Assembly (NCBI RefSeq): GCF_030812775.1
Contig: NZ_JAUSTI010000003.1
Location: 372,001-436,000, forward strand
Origin: Paenibacillus tundrae
Lineage (GTDB): Bacteria > Bacillota > Bacilli > Paenibacillales > Paenibacillaceae
Direction: 5' to 3'
DNA length: 64,000 nt
In this document: positions 7,827 through 16,974 of the stretch, piece by piece
How the letters are laid out: every line of letters begins with the position of its first letter
How positions within the stretch are numbered: the stretch's first letter is position 1
Notes under the pieces: model-generated
The model's input: only the letters and a program-made list of their open reading frames with translations
Database searches by the model: none
Told to the model about the DNA's origin: nothing
Made by a program: the position numbers and the translations under genes

Positions 7827-8350
7827 TAAGAGAAATGGAAAAAGGAAAAATTATATTTTTGAATGGTGTAACCAGCTCAGGCAAAACATCCATCGTAGAA
7901 GCAATGCAATCATACACTGAGCCGTTTTTTTATGTTGTAGCTAATGATCTTTTTGAAAATACGATTGGGGATAAGCATCTGCAAACAGACTACTGGAAGT
8001 ACTTAAGTGAAGCGATTATTATGATGTATCACACAGCAAAACTATTTTCAGATCATGGAAAGCACGTATTAATCGATGGAATACTTGTTGAAAGACCAGA
8101 GTTACAACCGCATTATGAACAAGTCCAAGAGATTTTTGCAGGGTATCCTCTGGATATCGTTGAGGTGCATTGCCCATTAGATCTATGTCGGAAGCGAAAT
8201 GTTGAGCGTGGTGATCGTGGTGAAGAACAATCAGATGAGCAATACAAAATAATGGCTAAAAACATTCATTATAGCTATTCCGTAGATACGAGCTTGAACA
8301 CGCCAGAAGAGTGTGCTAACAAAATTATCAAGCATTATTTCCACAGTTAA
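7823..8350 (+). CDS. Chloramphenicol phosphotransferase-like P-loop kinase
   Basis: A 175-residue kinase with Walker A GVTSSGKTS at 15-23, VANDLFEN near 39-46 (the position of the catalytic Asp in chloramphenicol 3-O-phosphotransferase, PF07931), and a CRKRNVERGDRGEEQ arginine-rich lid near 129-143. It overlaps the cupin gene by 4 bp. It may phosphorylate a small hydroxylated compound; actual drug resistance cannot be claimed from sequence. Confidence 0.75.
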   Translation: MIREMEKGKIIFLNGVTSSGKTSIVEAMQSYTEPFFYVVANDLFENTIGDKHLQTDYWKYLSEAIIMMYHTAKLFSDHGKHVLIDGILVERPELQPHYEQVQEIFAGYPLDIVEVHCPLDLCRKRNVERGDRGEEQSDEQYKIMAKNIHYSYSVDTSLNTPEECANKIIKHYFHS

Positions 8351-8414
8351 GTTATTATTCGAAAGATTTCGAGGGAATCTATTTGAATGATGAGGAATAA
8401 AAGGAGCGAAGCAT

Positions 8415-8987
8415 ATGATAGATATCTCTCATATTGCACCAATAGATCCAATTAAAATTATTATTGGTGCTTCTTCACAAAGTTATGAAGGGTGGATACA
8501 AACTCAAGAGAACGAATTGAATTTACTACGATTGGAAGATTGGGAGCAAAGTTTCAAAGATCGAAGAATCGAAGCTATTTTATCTGAGCATGTCTGGGAG
8601 CACATGACTTACGAAGAGGGAGTTCAAGCCGCTAAGATATGCTATAAGTATTTACATACGAAAGGGTATATTCGCTGCGCGGTTCCTGATGGTTATTTTG
8701 CAAATGAAGATTATCAGAATCTGGTTAAGATTGGTGGCCCAGGAGCACTCGATCATCCAGCGGCAAGTCATAAGATCGTACATAATTATAAGACAATCAC
8801 CCAGATGTTTGAGGAAGCCGGCTTCGAAGTTGAGTTATTGGAATATTGGGACGAAGATGAACGTTTTCATTCTCGAGATTGGAATCCAGAAAAGGGATAC
8901 ATCTATAGGTCTAAGCGATATGATCATCGAAATCAGAATGGTAATTTGGGTTTTACCTCACTAATTGTAGATGCGGTTAAGAAATAG
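8415..8987 (+). CDS. SAM-dependent methyltransferase-like protein
   Basis: A 190-residue protein resembling the compact predicted methyltransferases of the COG4627 type: a LSEHVWEHMTYEEGVQA stretch near 57-73, GYIRCAVPDGYF near 87-98, and a C-terminal GFEVELLEYWDE strand. The usual glycine-rich motif I is not obvious, so SAM binding is an inference from family resemblance. AAAGGAGCGAAGCAT precedes the ATG. It overlaps the convergent gene at 8977 by 11 bp. Confidence 0.6.
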   Translation: MIDISHIAPIDPIKIIIGASSQSYEGWIQTQENELNLLRLEDWEQSFKDRRIEAILSEHVWEHMTYEEGVQAAKICYKYLHTKGYIRCAVPDGYFANEDYQNLVKIGGPGALDHPAASHKIVHNYKTITQMFEEAGFEVELLEYWDEDERFHSRDWNPEKGYIYRSKRYDHRNQNGNLGFTSLIVDAVKK

Positions 8988-9504
8988 TTACCTTAAAGCT
9001 CGCCGATTCAAGAGGAGTTATGGTTGTGCCATCCTGTGCAATTAAAGAAACAGTGACCTCAAGAGTGCCTTGATTCTCTAAATCGTCTAAATCAATAGAA
9101 ATGGATCTACGTTGAAATTCATCAAATATCCCCTCTGTTTTCATAACGGTATCATCGTTAAATATCTGGCCTTGTGTATCCTGAATCGTAACTTGGAAAA
9201 TCCGATCAGGAATGTTTGCAGTTTGATTAGGTTGATAGTCCTTTTTACGGTACCATAATCCAAACTGAAGTTTCTTTGACTTCGGTAGGTAGTAAACTTC
9301 TGTGAGATACACATCCGGATTGGATAACGTTTGATTTTGCGCTGTAAGTTGAATCGGTTCCTCATCGTTCTCATAAGGATCATCCCACTGAAGCGGCGGA
9401 GTTGTGCCTGTTTTGAGAGCAATGATTTCCCTGTCTGTATATAGATAAAGCCCTGTTAAGATAACGATTACTGAGAGTATAGCAATCAGAATTTTGTATT
9501 TCAC
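8977..9504 (-). CDS. Membrane-anchored hypothetical protein
   Basis: A 175-residue protein, the only convincing minus-strand gene in the array. One N-terminal membrane helix (residues 4-23, ILIAILSVIVILTGLYLY) anchors a soluble extracellular domain that looks all-beta, with ITIQD and LEVTVSLIAQDGTT strands. No family recognised. It runs tail-to-tail into the methyltransferase gene and head-on from the 9505-9782 spacer. Confidence 0.6.
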   Translation of the reverse strand: MKYKILIAILSVIVILTGLYLYTDREIIALKTGTTPPLQWDDPYENDEEPIQLTAQNQTLSNPDVYLTEVYYLPKSKKLQFGLWYRKKDYQPNQTANIPDRIFQVTIQDTQGQIFNDDTVMKTEGIFDEFQRRSISIDLDDLENQGTLEVTVSLIAQDGTTITPLESASFKVTIS

Positions 9505-9782
9505 CAGACATCCCTACCTTTTAAATGAAATAGCCTAGCTGTCTGCCTATCGAAACTTAGGTTTGATATATACCGTTCTTCATGATTGTTAGTTCAGTTC
9601 ACTTCCCCCTCTATAGTAGAACTCGGTAAACTTGGATGATGAAATTCCTTAGCGTTATATCTCGTTATTATCAGATTTTGATTATAATTATGATTAAACC
9701 ATAAAATGGTTTTTAAATACTTTGAGATTAGAACGCTATCACGAATAAACATAGTAATAACGATGTTCTTAGGAGGAATGAA

Positions 9783-10232
9783 ATGAACAGCCTATTTGAA
9801 AAAGTTCATGCTAATGAGATTGTGGAGCGTCTCAAACAATTACGTCCAGATGCTCAGCCGCAATGGGGGAAGATGAATGCATCACAAATGCTGGCTCACT
9901 GCTCAGGTTTTCAGGAGATCGCAATGGGGAACTCTACATCTGCAAGAAGCTGGCTAGGATTAGTCATCGGTAAACTAGTGAAACCCGTATTTTACAACGA
10001 TAAGCCACTGCCACAAAATATGTCCACGATCCCTGAGATTATGATTGTAGATGAGAGGGAGTTTGAATTAGAAAAGAAAATGTTAATCCAGAAGATCATT
10101 ACGTTCCAACATGATGGATCTGAGAAATGTACAAGAAAACCGCATCCTTTCTTTGGTAAGCTATCTCCTGAAGAATGGGGTAAGGGGCTCTATAAACATC
10201 TAGACCATCATTTAAAGCAATTTGGCGTGTAG
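9783..10232 (+). CDS. DUF1569 (DinB-like) family protein
   Basis: A 149-residue protein. WGKMNASQMLAHCSGFQEIAMG near residues 28-49 is the characteristic DUF1569 helix, followed by PKEFxx-like KMLIQKIITF and a C-terminal HPFFGKLSPEEWGKGLYKHLDHHLKQF that supplies conserved His residues. Family fold is DinB-like and the function is unknown. TTAGGAGGAATGAA precedes the ATG, a strong ribosome binding site. Confidence 0.75.
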   Translation: MNSLFEKVHANEIVERLKQLRPDAQPQWGKMNASQMLAHCSGFQEIAMGNSTSARSWLGLVIGKLVKPVFYNDKPLPQNMSTIPEIMIVDEREFELEKKMLIQKIITFQHDGSEKCTRKPHPFFGKLSPEEWGKGLYKHLDHHLKQFGV

Positions 10233-10256
10233 GTAAACGAAAGAAGGGGCTATGTG

Positions 10257-11129
10257 ATGGCGAATGAGATTCTGTTACGTAAATTTCCAAATGTAAAACT
10301 AACTGAACTCACAGGTGGGTACACCAACAAGACAATATTACTTGATGGTTCTCATCCACTTATGGTTGCGAAAATTTTTTATAAAAATAATAAGGATGCT
10401 AGGAATGAAATAAGTATTCTACATCTCTTGAACAGTTCAGATGTATCTCCCGGTATCCATGATTATTTTGAGGACGACACCTCGCTGTACATTATCATGG
10501 ACTACATACAGGGGGGCAATGGGCAGCGATTTCTGGATTCAAATGACATGGATGCTGCTAGAGAAATCTACAGGTTGCTGGGCATTCTGTTATCATCCGA
10601 AATTCATTCGATACGTTGGAAAGATCAGACATCAGAATTACCAATCATTGAGCTTGAGGATGACCGTTTAGATTCACTGGATTTTGTGCCCAGTGATCTG
10701 AAAAATGAAGTGAAACGTATTCTAAATGTTCATGTTATGCACGATGTGAAAACAATAATCCATGGAGACTATGGCCCATATAATACGATCCTAACTGAGG
10801 ATTCGCTGGTAGTTATCGATTGGGAGTGGGGAGGATGGGGTCACCCGCTTCAAGATATTGCATGGGTCGTATGGTTTGTCCACCTCCATTATCCGGATGT
10901 AGCTGATGAACTATCTGGCATTTTCTTAAAAGCGTATCGTGAGCATTCAGCCGTAATAGTCACAGAGGAATTGATCAAGGCCTTTGCACTATCTAGAGTA
11001 ATCAATATATTACATCGCATTAAGAATGCTGATATGAGCGTGCAAAAGGAGTGGCTTAAAAGATTAGAGTGGACATTAAAAACCACTTTTCTGGGTGATG
11101 TAACAAGGGAAATATGTGGTAAAGACTAG
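10257..11129 (+). CDS. Aminoglycoside-phosphotransferase-like kinase
   Basis: About 290 residues of the APH/choline kinase fold (PF01636). Brenner motif HGDYGPYN at about 169-176 gives the catalytic Asp, and DWEWGGWGHP near 188 the metal-binding DxE-type motif. Substrate is unknown: it may phosphorylate an antibiotic, a sugar or another small alcohol. GAAGGGGC is spaced for ATG 10257 rather than GTG 10254. One of four related kinases in the array, all very different in sequence. Confidence 0.75.
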   Translation: MANEILLRKFPNVKLTELTGGYTNKTILLDGSHPLMVAKIFYKNNKDARNEISILHLLNSSDVSPGIHDYFEDDTSLYIIMDYIQGGNGQRFLDSNDMDAAREIYRLLGILLSSEIHSIRWKDQTSELPIIELEDDRLDSLDFVPSDLKNEVKRILNVHVMHDVKTIIHGDYGPYNTILTEDSLVVIDWEWGGWGHPLQDIAWVVWFVHLHYPDVADELSGIFLKAYREHSAVIVTEELIKAFALSRVINILHRIKNADMSVQKEWLKRLEWTLKTTFLGDVTREICGKD

Positions 11130-11185
11130 AGAAGATATTAAGTGCTAAGTGTATGCATTTAACCAAGAGAGGATGTCGAAGACGA

Positions 11186-11605
11186 ATGAGATATAAAATC
11201 TTTTTTTATGGTAGCTATAGATGCGATTGGTGGCTCAGGGAAGAGTGAACCATATGAAGAATACGATAAAAGTTTTGATCAAGTGCAGTGAATTGATGAA
11301 TTATTAAACTCTCTTAATATACCCAAGGCTGATATTTTGTGGGGTATCCTACGGTGGCTATTTATCCTATTACTACACCCTTAAGAGAAAAATGTCATAC
11401 ATAGTGCCGTCTGTTTAGCAGGAAGAATTCCCACAACTCAAATGGAAGTTATAAGCATGATCTATTGTCCAACTATCCTAAGGCTATACAAAAGCTCGAT
11501 AAGAACCAAATTCAATATAAAATCATAGCTGACACAGGTCATGCGATAAATCATGAACGTGCTGAGCGCGTTAACAAAGAGATCAGTCAATTCATTTTAC
11601 GGTAG
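11186..11605 (+). pseudogene. Decayed kinase-head / alpha-beta hydrolase chimera
   Basis: The first codons read, with a frame change, as MVAIDAIGGSGKS, a uridine-kinase-like P-loop. From about 11290 the sequence instead resembles an alpha/beta hydrolase: DELLNSLNIPKADI, then stops and frameshifts, then ADTGHAINHERAERVNKEIS near 11530-11590, which is the usual C-terminal His region of that family. No long frame survives. Two different dead genes appear to be joined here. Confidence 0.5.
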
Positions 11606-11645
11606 AACGATAGAAAGCAATATATTCAAATGAGGTGGAACCCAT

Positions 11646-12224
11646 ATGACGATATTTGGACTTATACGACATGGTGTAACGGATTGGAACTATGAATATA
11701 GAGCGCAGGGACATACGGATATTCCTTTAAATGCCGAAGGAAGAAGACAAGCAGAATTACTTGCTAGACGAATGGAGAACGAAGAATGGGATGTTATATA
11801 TTCAAGTGATTTATCCAGAGCACTCGAAACAGCAGAAATGGTAGGCAAACTGAAGAACATTGAAGTGAGAACCGACCTACGTTTAAGAGAAATGAATGGT
11901 GGACTTACTGAAGGTACAACCGAACAAGAGCGAGTGAATCAGTGGGGATATAGCTGGTCGAAACTAGATTTAGGTATAGAGCCACAGGCGGATATTATTA
12001 AAAGAGGAGTAGACTGCCTCGCAGATCTAGCTGAGAGACATCCGAATCAAAAACTGCTGATTGTAAGTCATGGAGCAATACTTGGGCTGATCTTGAGAAA
12101 GCTCATTCGGCATGTGGATATGCAAGAGAGTCTCCATAACACATCGGTGACCATAATAAATAAAGAGCAAGTGAGATGGAATTGTGAACGTTATAACTGT
12201 ATATCTCATTTAGACGGTGCTTAA
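11646..12224 (+). CDS. Histidine phosphatase family protein
   Basis: A 192-residue phosphoglycerate-mutase-like protein. LIRHG at 6-10 carries the phosphorylated His, IYSSDLSRALETAE near 56-69 the second Arg, REMNGGLTEG near 83-92, and SHGAILG near 143-149 the second catalytic His. It likely acts as a broad phosphatase similar to CobC/PhoE. GAGGTGGAACCCAT precedes the ATG. Confidence 0.88.
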   Translation: MTIFGLIRHGVTDWNYEYRAQGHTDIPLNAEGRRQAELLARRMENEEWDVIYSSDLSRALETAEMVGKLKNIEVRTDLRLREMNGGLTEGTTEQERVNQWGYSWSKLDLGIEPQADIIKRGVDCLADLAERHPNQKLLIVSHGAILGLILRKLIRHVDMQESLHNTSVTIINKEQVRWNCERYNCISHLDGA

Positions 12225-12248
12225 CATTCATATATAAAGGGAGAGACG

Positions 12249-12668
12249 ATGAATAAAACACAGGTGAAGGCTTATTACAGCCTATTTGGTGATCATTTTG
12301 ATCCGGATGAAGTGACTTCGAAGCTTGCAATTACGCCAACAAGTATTACTAGAAAAGGGGATACCATTAATGCGAAACATAGTCATCCAGAAACATCTTG
12401 GACATTAAGCACTGAATATGAAGAATCTCTCGATGTTAATAAGCAGTTGAATAAAGTTATGAATTCACTAAAAGATAAAGTAGATGAAATCAATACAACC
12501 CAGGCACAAAATCAACTGAAGTCTAAATTTTATATTGTCATCGTGATGGAAGAGGGATACACACCTGCTCTATATTTTGACTCTAATTTTATTAAGTTTG
12601 CTGATTCAATTCATGCTGAAATTGATGTCGATCTGTATGCAAATCCGTATTCAGCGGATACAGTCTGA
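12249..12668 (+). CDS. DUF4279 family protein
   Basis: A 139-residue protein matching DUF4279 (PF14106): YYSLFGDHFDPDEVTSKL near 11-28, RKGD near 37-40, TSWTLST near 51-57, and a final FDSNFIKFADSIHAEIDVDLY strand-helix-strand. Members are often found near toxin immunity genes, but no toxin is adjacent here. GGGAGAGACG precedes the ATG. Confidence 0.75.
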   Translation: MNKTQVKAYYSLFGDHFDPDEVTSKLAITPTSITRKGDTINAKHSHPETSWTLSTEYEESLDVNKQLNKVMNSLKDKVDEINTTQAQNQLKSKFYIVIVMEEGYTPALYFDSNFIKFADSIHAEIDVDLYANPYSADTV

Positions 12669-12694
12669 ACAAAAGTGAAAGAGGAGGTGAGTTG

Positions 12695-12963
12695 ATGTTT
12701 GAAATTGTGGTTCAAGCAATTTTCAAAATCTCTGGGAGAGGTACCGTTGTCACAGGGGAGATATTAAATGGGGAAACGAACCTAAGGAATGGGGATGTAT
12801 TAACAAGTAAAGATAATATACAACAGAAGGTATTAGTGAAATCAATTGAGTTAATAAATTTTGGGTCAAGAAAAATATTAACCTTAATCAAATGGGTTTC
12901 CTAACAGATATGACAGAAGAAGTAGGCGCTACGTTGATAGGGAAGACGTTATATAAAGATTAG
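12695..12963 (+). pseudogene. Frameshifted stand-alone EF-Tu domain II-like gene
   Basis: The reading frame encodes a beta-barrel fragment like domain II of translation elongation factors (GRGTVVTGEILNGETNLRNGD), then breaks near 12870 at an A-run. In the next frame it continues as NQMGFLTDMTEEVGATLIGK and ends at TAG 12961-12963, matching the length and layout of the intact paralogue at 25979. GAGGAGGTGAGTTG precedes the ATG. It is either a recent pseudogene or a sequencing indel. Confidence 0.6.
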
Positions 12964-12998
12964 TTACATATTATTTTTTACCGAGAGGATGAAGTTAT

Positions 12999-13484
12999 AT
13001 GAGTAAGTTGCCTTTATTTGTAGTTACAGGTGCCAGTGGAACGGGCAAATCCACGGTTAGCGCACTGGTACGTGAGAGCCTTCCTGAATTTGATGTATTT
13101 GATATGGACATTATCGACAATGTTGACTGGCAAATTGCGAAAGCAAATTGGCTAAGAATTGCTTATAGTATTTCATTAAGTGGCCGCGGTACCATTTTGT
13201 GTGGAACAATGGTTCCAGAAAACATTCAATCTGCTGACCATAAGGATAAGTTTGAGACGATTCACTACATTAACTTACATTGCGATGACGAAACACGTGC
13301 AGCAAGATTGTTAGCGCGAGGCTGGGGTGATGAAGCTGTCCAGGAACATAAGAATTTTGCCAATTGGTTGGTGCAGAATGCAAGTGCAGCTTTTACGCCT
13401 CCAATGCCAACAATCAACACAAGTGAAATTACACCTGAAGAAGTAGCAAAAAAGATTAAAGAGTGGGTATTAAATAATTGGTGA
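12999..13484 (+). CDS. Small P-loop nucleoside kinase-like ATPase
   Basis: A 161-residue protein with Walker A GASGTGKS at 11-18, a VFDMDIID segment near 34-41 in the place of the substrate-binding acidic motif, and a CDDETRAARLLARGW lid-like Arg-rich region near 92-106. It resembles small nucleoside or adenylate kinase-like AAA_18 proteins; substrate unknown. GAGAGGATGAAGTTAT precedes the ATG. Confidence 0.75.
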   Translation: MSKLPLFVVTGASGTGKSTVSALVRESLPEFDVFDMDIIDNVDWQIAKANWLRIAYSISLSGRGTILCGTMVPENIQSADHKDKFETIHYINLHCDDETRAARLLARGWGDEAVQEHKNFANWLVQNASAAFTPPMPTINTSEITPEEVAKKIKEWVLNNW

Positions 13485-13528
13485 ATTTATGAAATTCATC
13501 ATATCACTTGAAAGTGAGTTGATCAGCT

Positions 13529-14224
13529 ATGGCTTCCTCAGGCATCGGACTTGATCTAGATCGTATCATTTTTATTGGAAGAACTTTTGAAGAATATAAA
13601 GATATATTTAATCTCTCTAACGAGGATATGCTGAATAACAAAATACTAGATTGTCCTGCTGGCGCTTGCTCCTTTACCTCTATAGCGAATCAGTTAGGAG
13701 GAGATGTGACAGCTGCTGATATTGCATACTCTTATCCGGTTCAGCAGCTTAAGAACAAAGGGCTGTTAGATGTAGAACATGGCATTGAGAACATTCAAAA
13801 GGTAAAACAAAATTATGTTTGGAATTATTTCAAAACAGTTGATGAGCTGAGATCAAGTCGGATGAGAGCTTTGACAGATTGCACCGATGATATGTTTGCA
13901 AATCCTAACCGTTATCTTGCCGCAACGTTGCCACAGCTACCATTTCAGAATAACCAGTTTGATATCACATTGTCCGCGCATTTCTTGTTTATGTATTCTG
14001 ACCGACTAGACCTGAGTTTTCACCAAGCGACCATACGAGAACTTATGAGAGTAACACGCAAAGAAATTCGAGTTTTTCCTATTATGGATTTAGCAAGTGA
14101 GAGATCAGTACATTTGGACTCTATCATCAACTTGATCGAAGAAGCCGGGTGGAATTATGAAATCCAGAACACAGGTTATGAGTTTCAACGAAATGTGAAT
14201 CAACTGTTGCGGATATACAATTAA
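13529..14224 (+). CDS. SAM-dependent methyltransferase
   Basis: A 231-residue protein. ILDCPAGACSFT at 39-50 matches methyltransferase motif I (DxPxGxxxF form), VTAADIAY near 60-67 motif II, and FDITLSAHFLFMYSDRL near 146-162 motif IV. Substrate unknown. The start ATG at 13529 has GTGAGTTGATCAGCT upstream, a modest ribosome binding site. Confidence 0.75.
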   Translation: MASSGIGLDLDRIIFIGRTFEEYKDIFNLSNEDMLNNKILDCPAGACSFTSIANQLGGDVTAADIAYSYPVQQLKNKGLLDVEHGIENIQKVKQNYVWNYFKTVDELRSSRMRALTDCTDDMFANPNRYLAATLPQLPFQNNQFDITLSAHFLFMYSDRLDLSFHQATIRELMRVTRKEIRVFPIMDLASERSVHLDSIINLIEEAGWNYEIQNTGYEFQRNVNQLLRIYN

Positions 14225-14282
14225 GATAACTGTATTTAAATAGGGAACCGTGGGAAAGTTCCAAATGTTTGGAGTGTATAAC

Positions 14283-14852
14283 ATGTTACTATCCTATCAG
14301 GTGGAACGAGCAAAGGTACGGATGAAATCGAAAGAAATAACCATCGTTGTGTTACAGCAAAAAGACATTCATATTGAAATTAGAGAAGAATTGGGCCGGG
14401 TATTGTTAATGGATGCGGCTGACTGCCAAGAGATGTTTCTCCTATCGAGTCTTTTTAGGCATAGCATGCAAACTCGCGATGTTATATTTTTAGAATCGAA
14501 CATGGATTTATTTATTTTCAATGGAGCTATCCATCCACTCACAATGAAGGATTTAAGAAAAATCAAGGCTTCTACTCAATTTACCAAAACAGAATTATAC
14601 CGTCTAACCTTAGAAAATGGTCATGATGATTCAATGTGGGACACTTGGGAGCAATGGAAGTACGAAGAACAATTGAGGGTTAAGACAGATCAAGATATCG
14701 GGGTCATCAATGCTTCGCAACTGGGATTGGAACTTCTGTTTCATCAATGCGCCTATCTTGCGAGTTTATTTACTGGACATTCTCATATAGATTGGAACTC
14801 CACGCAATCCTCCATTGAATTAATCATTCGAAATATAGCTCGAAATGATTAA
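14283..14852 (+). CDS. Hypothetical protein (189 aa)
   Basis: Unrecognised soluble protein. Start chosen at ATG 14283 because TTTGGAGTG lies 6-9 bp upstream; an in-frame GTG at 14250 would add 11 residues. It appears mainly alpha/beta, with two Met/Trp-rich helices (DDSMWDTWEQWKYEEQ near 132-147) and a C-terminal helix containing HQCAYLASLFTGH. It precedes a GNAT remnant. Confidence 0.5.
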   Translation: MLLSYQVERAKVRMKSKEITIVVLQQKDIHIEIREELGRVLLMDAADCQEMFLLSSLFRHSMQTRDVIFLESNMDLFIFNGAIHPLTMKDLRKIKASTQFTKTELYRLTLENGHDDSMWDTWEQWKYEEQLRVKTDQDIGVINASQLGLELLFHQCAYLASLFTGHSHIDWNSTQSSIELIIRNIARND

Positions 14853-14903
14853 TAGCGAAGCATTTCTTACTAATAATCTGACCAGAGTTCTTATCGCTTA
14901 ACA

Positions 14904-14993
14904 TTCGCAGCATTTAACCAAAGAGCAATTCACCTTTACGAGAAATTCGAATTCATTACAATCAAAAAGGAGCGTGATGGAGATGACCAATGA
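14904..14993 (+). pseudogene. GNAT C-terminal remnant
   Basis: One frame encodes FAAFNQRAIHLYEKFEFITI followed by KKE, which is the GNAT motif B signature (NxRAIxLYEKxGF) at the C-terminal end of an acetyltransferase, except that the usual Gly before Phe is Glu. No upstream part remains. The fragment reads into the ribosome binding site and start of the next gene. Confidence 0.6.
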
Positions 14994-15954
14994 ACAGCTA
15001 ATGCTTCTGCTAAATGCTTACGATGTGGATCAGCCCGAACCAACGTTTCTGAGACATAACGAAAATAAGACTTACCGGGTTCAGGACAGCGCTGGCAAGC
15101 AGTACTTACTTCGTATTCATGATCCCTTTGTGCAGGAGATGAAAGGATTACAGCACACTGAAGCAGGTGTTTTGGCGGAACTGGATATGTTGGAGCAATG
15201 GGGTCAATGGTACCAGAATGAAGTGCAGAAGCCAGTGCGGAACCAAAGCGGCCAACTTGTCACGACTCTTGAAGGAGATGGATACAGATTGAATGCATCG
15301 CTCCTTACTTGGGTAGAAGGTCGTGATCTGACTAAGGAAGATACACAAGATGCAGAAGTTATCAAGAAACTGGGTACGCATATGTCGGAGTTGCATTCCT
15401 TTTTTGGTCAGTATAGTCCAGTCGGCATGGAAGCACGACCGAGTCAGGGGAAAGCTTACAACGAACGAATGGCACAGTTGATCTATTCAGGTGTTCCCCA
15501 AGGTCTTTTTACATTTGGCGATGCAGTAATTATTGATGATACGTTACGATTGATAAACTCTCGTTTATCGGATGAAGGTGGGAATGAAGGGCCAGATCTC
15601 ATTCACGGCGATGTAGGCTTGGGGAATGCGATCTTGACGGCGAATGGCGACTTGCGGTTTATCGACTTCGGGTTCTATGGAAAGGGATACGCACAGACAG
15701 ATGTGGCAATGGGGGCTCTGATGCTACCTTCAGATCGCCGTGATGCTTTTCTTGAGGCGTATTATGGTGGAAAGGGTTGCTCGGAGAATGAGTTGTTGCA
15801 GTTGGAAGGTTTTATGCTTGCAGCGATCATCGGGTTCTATGTTTTTCAGTTCGGGAACGAGAAAATGCATGATTGGATGCGTGAACGAATGCCGATATTG
15901 TGTTCCGAACGCTGCAAACCTTTTTTGCGAGGAGAACGGATTTTATATCAATAA
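14977..15954 (+). CDS. Aminoglycoside-phosphotransferase-like kinase
   Basis: About 325 residues of the APH/homoserine kinase type (PF01636). YLLRIHDP near 43-50 contains the ATP-contacting strand, HGDVGLGN near 210-217 the catalytic loop and FIDFGF near 229-234 the DFG-like metal site. AAAAAGGAG lies just upstream; GTG 14974, ATG 14977 and ATG 14983 are all possible starts. It is followed after about 45 bp by the frameshifted DUF4085 gene. Confidence 0.78.
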   Translation: MEMTNEQLMLLLNAYDVDQPEPTFLRHNENKTYRVQDSAGKQYLLRIHDPFVQEMKGLQHTEAGVLAELDMLEQWGQWYQNEVQKPVRNQSGQLVTTLEGDGYRLNASLLTWVEGRDLTKEDTQDAEVIKKLGTHMSELHSFFGQYSPVGMEARPSQGKAYNERMAQLIYSGVPQGLFTFGDAVIIDDTLRLINSRLSDEGGNEGPDLIHGDVGLGNAILTANGDLRFIDFGFYGKGYAQTDVAMGALMLPSDRRDAFLEAYYGGKGCSENELLQLEGFMLAAIIGFYVFQFGNEKMHDWMRERMPILCSERCKPFLRGERILYQ

Positions 15955-15997
15955 TGGATTTTCTAAAATACGTATTATATTGACGAAGGGAGAATGC

Positions 15998-16853
15998 ATG
16001 AGGTATTTAACGAGAGAATGGTACGATCTCTGCCAGCAGACACACCTTCATTTTGGGATGAGAGTACATAGGGGAGCTCAGATTCGAGATGAAGTTCTTT
16101 ATTTGCGACTTTACAAAAGAAAAGGAATTTATTAATTTGCATCGTGACGTTTATAATGTAGATCCTCGCTATATGCTGGAAGGTGACGGGGCGGTTATGA
16201 TTCCTGTAGAACAATTTGTCAGTGGGGATATCCGTCAAGAAGATACGATAATTTATCATATGCCTGACGACGAAAAAGAGGAAATACAGAAAAAAATTGC
16301 TGAATATGATGCAGGCCCTCCGTTTGATGTGGTGAACTGTAAACAAGAATTCAAAGACAATCTAGAATGGAGTTGTGCAGATAAAGGTAACCAATTACCG
16401 AGCGAGCTTCTTGCTAAGATCGCAGATATTCGCGTATTTTCGCTAGGTTACTGTACCCAAGAGGTTATGAGAGAGTTGAAGAAATTAAGTAATGAAAACA
16501 AAAGAAAAATGGAGCATATATCTAATGAGTATGTTCAGATGCAGCAGTCGGAGGATATCCCCCAACATATTCGGAGTCGATTCGGTTTTCACGATTGCCA
16601 AGTGACTGAAATACTCTTTGGTAAGGACATGATCATTCGACTTGAAACGCGGAGTGGATTCACCGATTTCAATAAAATTACGCTTGTTGCTGCGGAAACC
16701 ATTAAACAAGAGGGACAAATCGTAGGCAGTTACTGGATTTATGACGAATTGTATCGTACAGGTCGTGGATATGAAGTGCATATACTTTTTTCTGGTGCAG
16801 GAGATCCCCAATGCATTATTCGTTGTGAGGATATTATTATAGAAGAAGAGTGA
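15998..16853 (+). pseudogene. DUF4085 family gene split by a frameshift
   Basis: The first frame (ATG 15998) gives MRYLTREWYDLCQQTHLHF, the typical DUF4085 N-terminus, and runs to a stop at 16133. The rest, about 240 residues, is in another frame that is open from 16089 to 16853 and contains FGFHDCQVTEILFGKDM and GSYWIYDELY, the conserved C-terminal half. The switch lies near 16110-16125 in an A-rich run. If the C-terminal frame is translated alone it would start at ATG 16089. Function of the family unknown. Confidence 0.6.
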
Positions 16854-16974
16854 ACAATATTTTAATGATAAATTTTACATAAGCATGATCCAGAATTCAT
16901 TAAATTCTACACCACCTTGGATATACTTAGTTTGCTTGAATATAGCGAATGAAAAGGACTAGGTGGTAGAAAAA

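Noticed and set aside
15740-16135. 131-residue open frame from 15740 as a separate gene
   Set aside because: Its first part is a shadow of the kinase gene; only the end, from 15998, is real coding (the DUF4085 start), and it is annotated with the split gene.
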